Shown in pieces: positions 63,438 through 64,000 of a stretch of DNA of 64,000 nt (position 1 is the first letter of the stretch; every line of letters starts with the position of its first letter). A model generated the notes under the pieces. It was not told the origin of the DNA, ran no database searches, and was given only the letters and a program-made list of their open reading frames with translations. A program made the position numbers and the translations under genes. Origin of the DNA: Allofranklinella schreckenbergeri. Its GTDB lineage: Bacteria > Pseudomonadota > Gammaproteobacteria > Burkholderiales > Burkholderiaceae_C. The stretch covers positions 124,001 through 188,000 of the forward strand of contig NZ_RDQM01000005.1 in assembly GCF_003703475.1 (NCBI RefSeq), in the 5' to 3' direction.

Positions 63438-64000
63438 CTACGGTGCTACGGTGGGCCAGTTCTCGCCGGTGTCAAAGACCAGGGTTTTCTCCGGCCAGCG
63501 CAGGGCGGCGAGGTGGAAGCGGCTTTGGCACGGGTCGTGCTGCCCTTGCAGGCGTTCGCTCCAGCGTGCGCCGGCGGAGAAGTCCACGCAAAAGACGTTG
63601 CCGCGCTTGCCGTGCCAGGCGTTGCCGGGGATGCCTGCGAACAGCGCGCTTTCGGCATGCGCGCCGGGGCCGGGGGCGTCAAAGAGCCGCCAGTAGTGGC
63701 CGATGACCACGGGCGTGGCCTCGTCGTAATCGTTCCACCAGGGTTGGCGGTCGGTGAAGCGCCATTTGCCGCCTGCGTAAAAGGGCTGGGCGGCGGCGGC
63801 TTCAACGCCGGTGGTGAGGATTTTGAGGGGGTTGTGGGTTTGCTTGAGCAGCTCGCGCTCGCCGTGCGCGCGCAGCAGCGGCGGTTGGTGCTGGCCATCT
63901 TCCAGGTCATGCGGCCAGGCGGCGCGCTCTTGCTGGATGCGGCGTTGCAGCGAGCCGCTGCGCGCCTGTTCGGCCGCTTGTTCTTCGAAGCAGTCGTACT
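63438..64000 (-). CDS. Metallophosphoesterase-like protein, C-terminal part (5' end outside window)
   Basis: The minus-strand frame is open from the window edge to TAG at 63438, giving about 187 residues of a larger protein. Segments such as TPVVIGHYWRLFDAP with the conserved HYWR, and AWHGKRGNVFCVDFSAGARW near the end, suggest the C-terminal half of a metallophosphoesterase (serine/threonine-phosphatase or diadenosine-tetraphosphatase group). The metal-binding N-terminal motifs (GDxHG, GNHE) would lie outside the window, so this is only a family guess. The +1 frame on the same strand, although open, is not plausible protein. Confidence 0.65.
   Translation of the reverse strand, partial: YDCFEEQAAEQARSGSLQRRIQQERAAWPHDLEDGQHQPPLLRAHGERELLKQTHNPLKILTTGVEAAAAQPFYAGGKWRFTDRQPWWNDYDEATPVVIGHYWRLFDAPGPGAHAESALFAGIPGNAWHGKRGNVFCVDFSAGARWSERLQGQHDPCQSRFHLAALRWPEKTLVFDTGENWPTVAP

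Noticed and set aside
63446-63910. Alternative minus-strand frame at the right edge (154 codons)
   Set aside because: Its translation is Ala/Ser/Pro/Thr-rich without motifs; the frame ending at 63438 gives a plausible metallophosphoesterase-like protein.

Overview
The window is high-GC bacterial chromosome whose gene content points to a betaproteobacterium of the order Burkholderiales, most likely a Comamonadaceae-type organism. The clues are the tRNA-Tyr/Gly/Thr-tuf-tRNA-Trp-secE-nusG cluster, the recJ-rpfE pair, a DUF1631 protein, the pilBCD-coaE order, a MetH that lacks its homocysteine domain, and cobalamin genes under a B12 riboswitch. No prophage, transposase, CRISPR array or rRNA operon is visible. 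Taxonomy is inference from gene content only.

Region by region: 1-11.8 kb is dominated by cobalamin (B12) metabolism. It holds the end of a magnesium/cobalt-chelatase-type VWA subunit, CobW, a cobalamin riboswitch, a TonB-dependent receptor and a complete ABC importer (ATPase, binding protein, permease). Polyphosphate kinase, a META-domain lipoprotein and a small odd pocket (5.3-6.07 kb) are interleaved. From 12 to 20.4 kb come a nucleobase-type permease, an RluA-type pseudouridine synthase, an ExoD-like protein, mtgA, aroE, metK and two LpxL-type lipid A acyltransferases. From 20.5 to 38 kb there are recJ, an RpfE-like protein, a CaiB-type CoA transferase/racemase, B12-dependent metH, cca, a GST, 5-formyl-THF cyclo-ligase, a soluble lytic transglycosylase, maeB and rep. 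From 38.2 to 41 kb is the nusG-secE-tRNA-tuf-tRNA cluster, on the minus strand. From 41 to 48.8 kb are a hybrid histidine kinase and pilB-pilC-pilD-coaE; the kinase, pilB and pilC are clearly less GC-rich than the rest. From 48.9 to 64 kb are an FAD monooxygenase, a HAD phosphatase, ispD, ispF, gpsA, kdsD, a second GspE/PilB-type ATPase, a DUF1631 protein, secF, secD, yajC and the end of a metallophosphoesterase gene.

The most striking unexplained structure is a family of about 16 AT-rich, imperfectly palindromic elements, each about 70-90 bp, scattered across the whole window. Every copy lies in an intergenic gap just 3' of at least one stop codon. They share CAATCAAAAGGAAA-like ends, the inverted TTTCCTTTTGATTTG-like ends, and a core resembling CCTTGTTTCGGCA. 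Their composition contrasts sharply with the GC-rich genes. A second, unrelated family has AGAGCGTGTGATGCACTTT ends. It appears as a 276-bp palindrome-rich element at 23.5 kb, a short hairpin derivative at 0.7 kb, and one isolated end at 6.0 kb. A third hairpin element adjoins it at 23.8 kb. These look like non-autonomous mobile or structured-RNA repeats.

The genes link into a coherent picture. B12 import and cobalt insertion (chelatase subunit, CobW, riboswitch-controlled uptake) supply cofactor for the B12-dependent methionine synthase, whose product methionine feeds metK. The cell-envelope theme (lpxL-type genes, mtgA, slt, kdsD, ispDF, gpsA, secDF-yajC, pil) runs through the rest. Start codons were chosen by ribosome-binding site and family alignment from memory; no database search was run.
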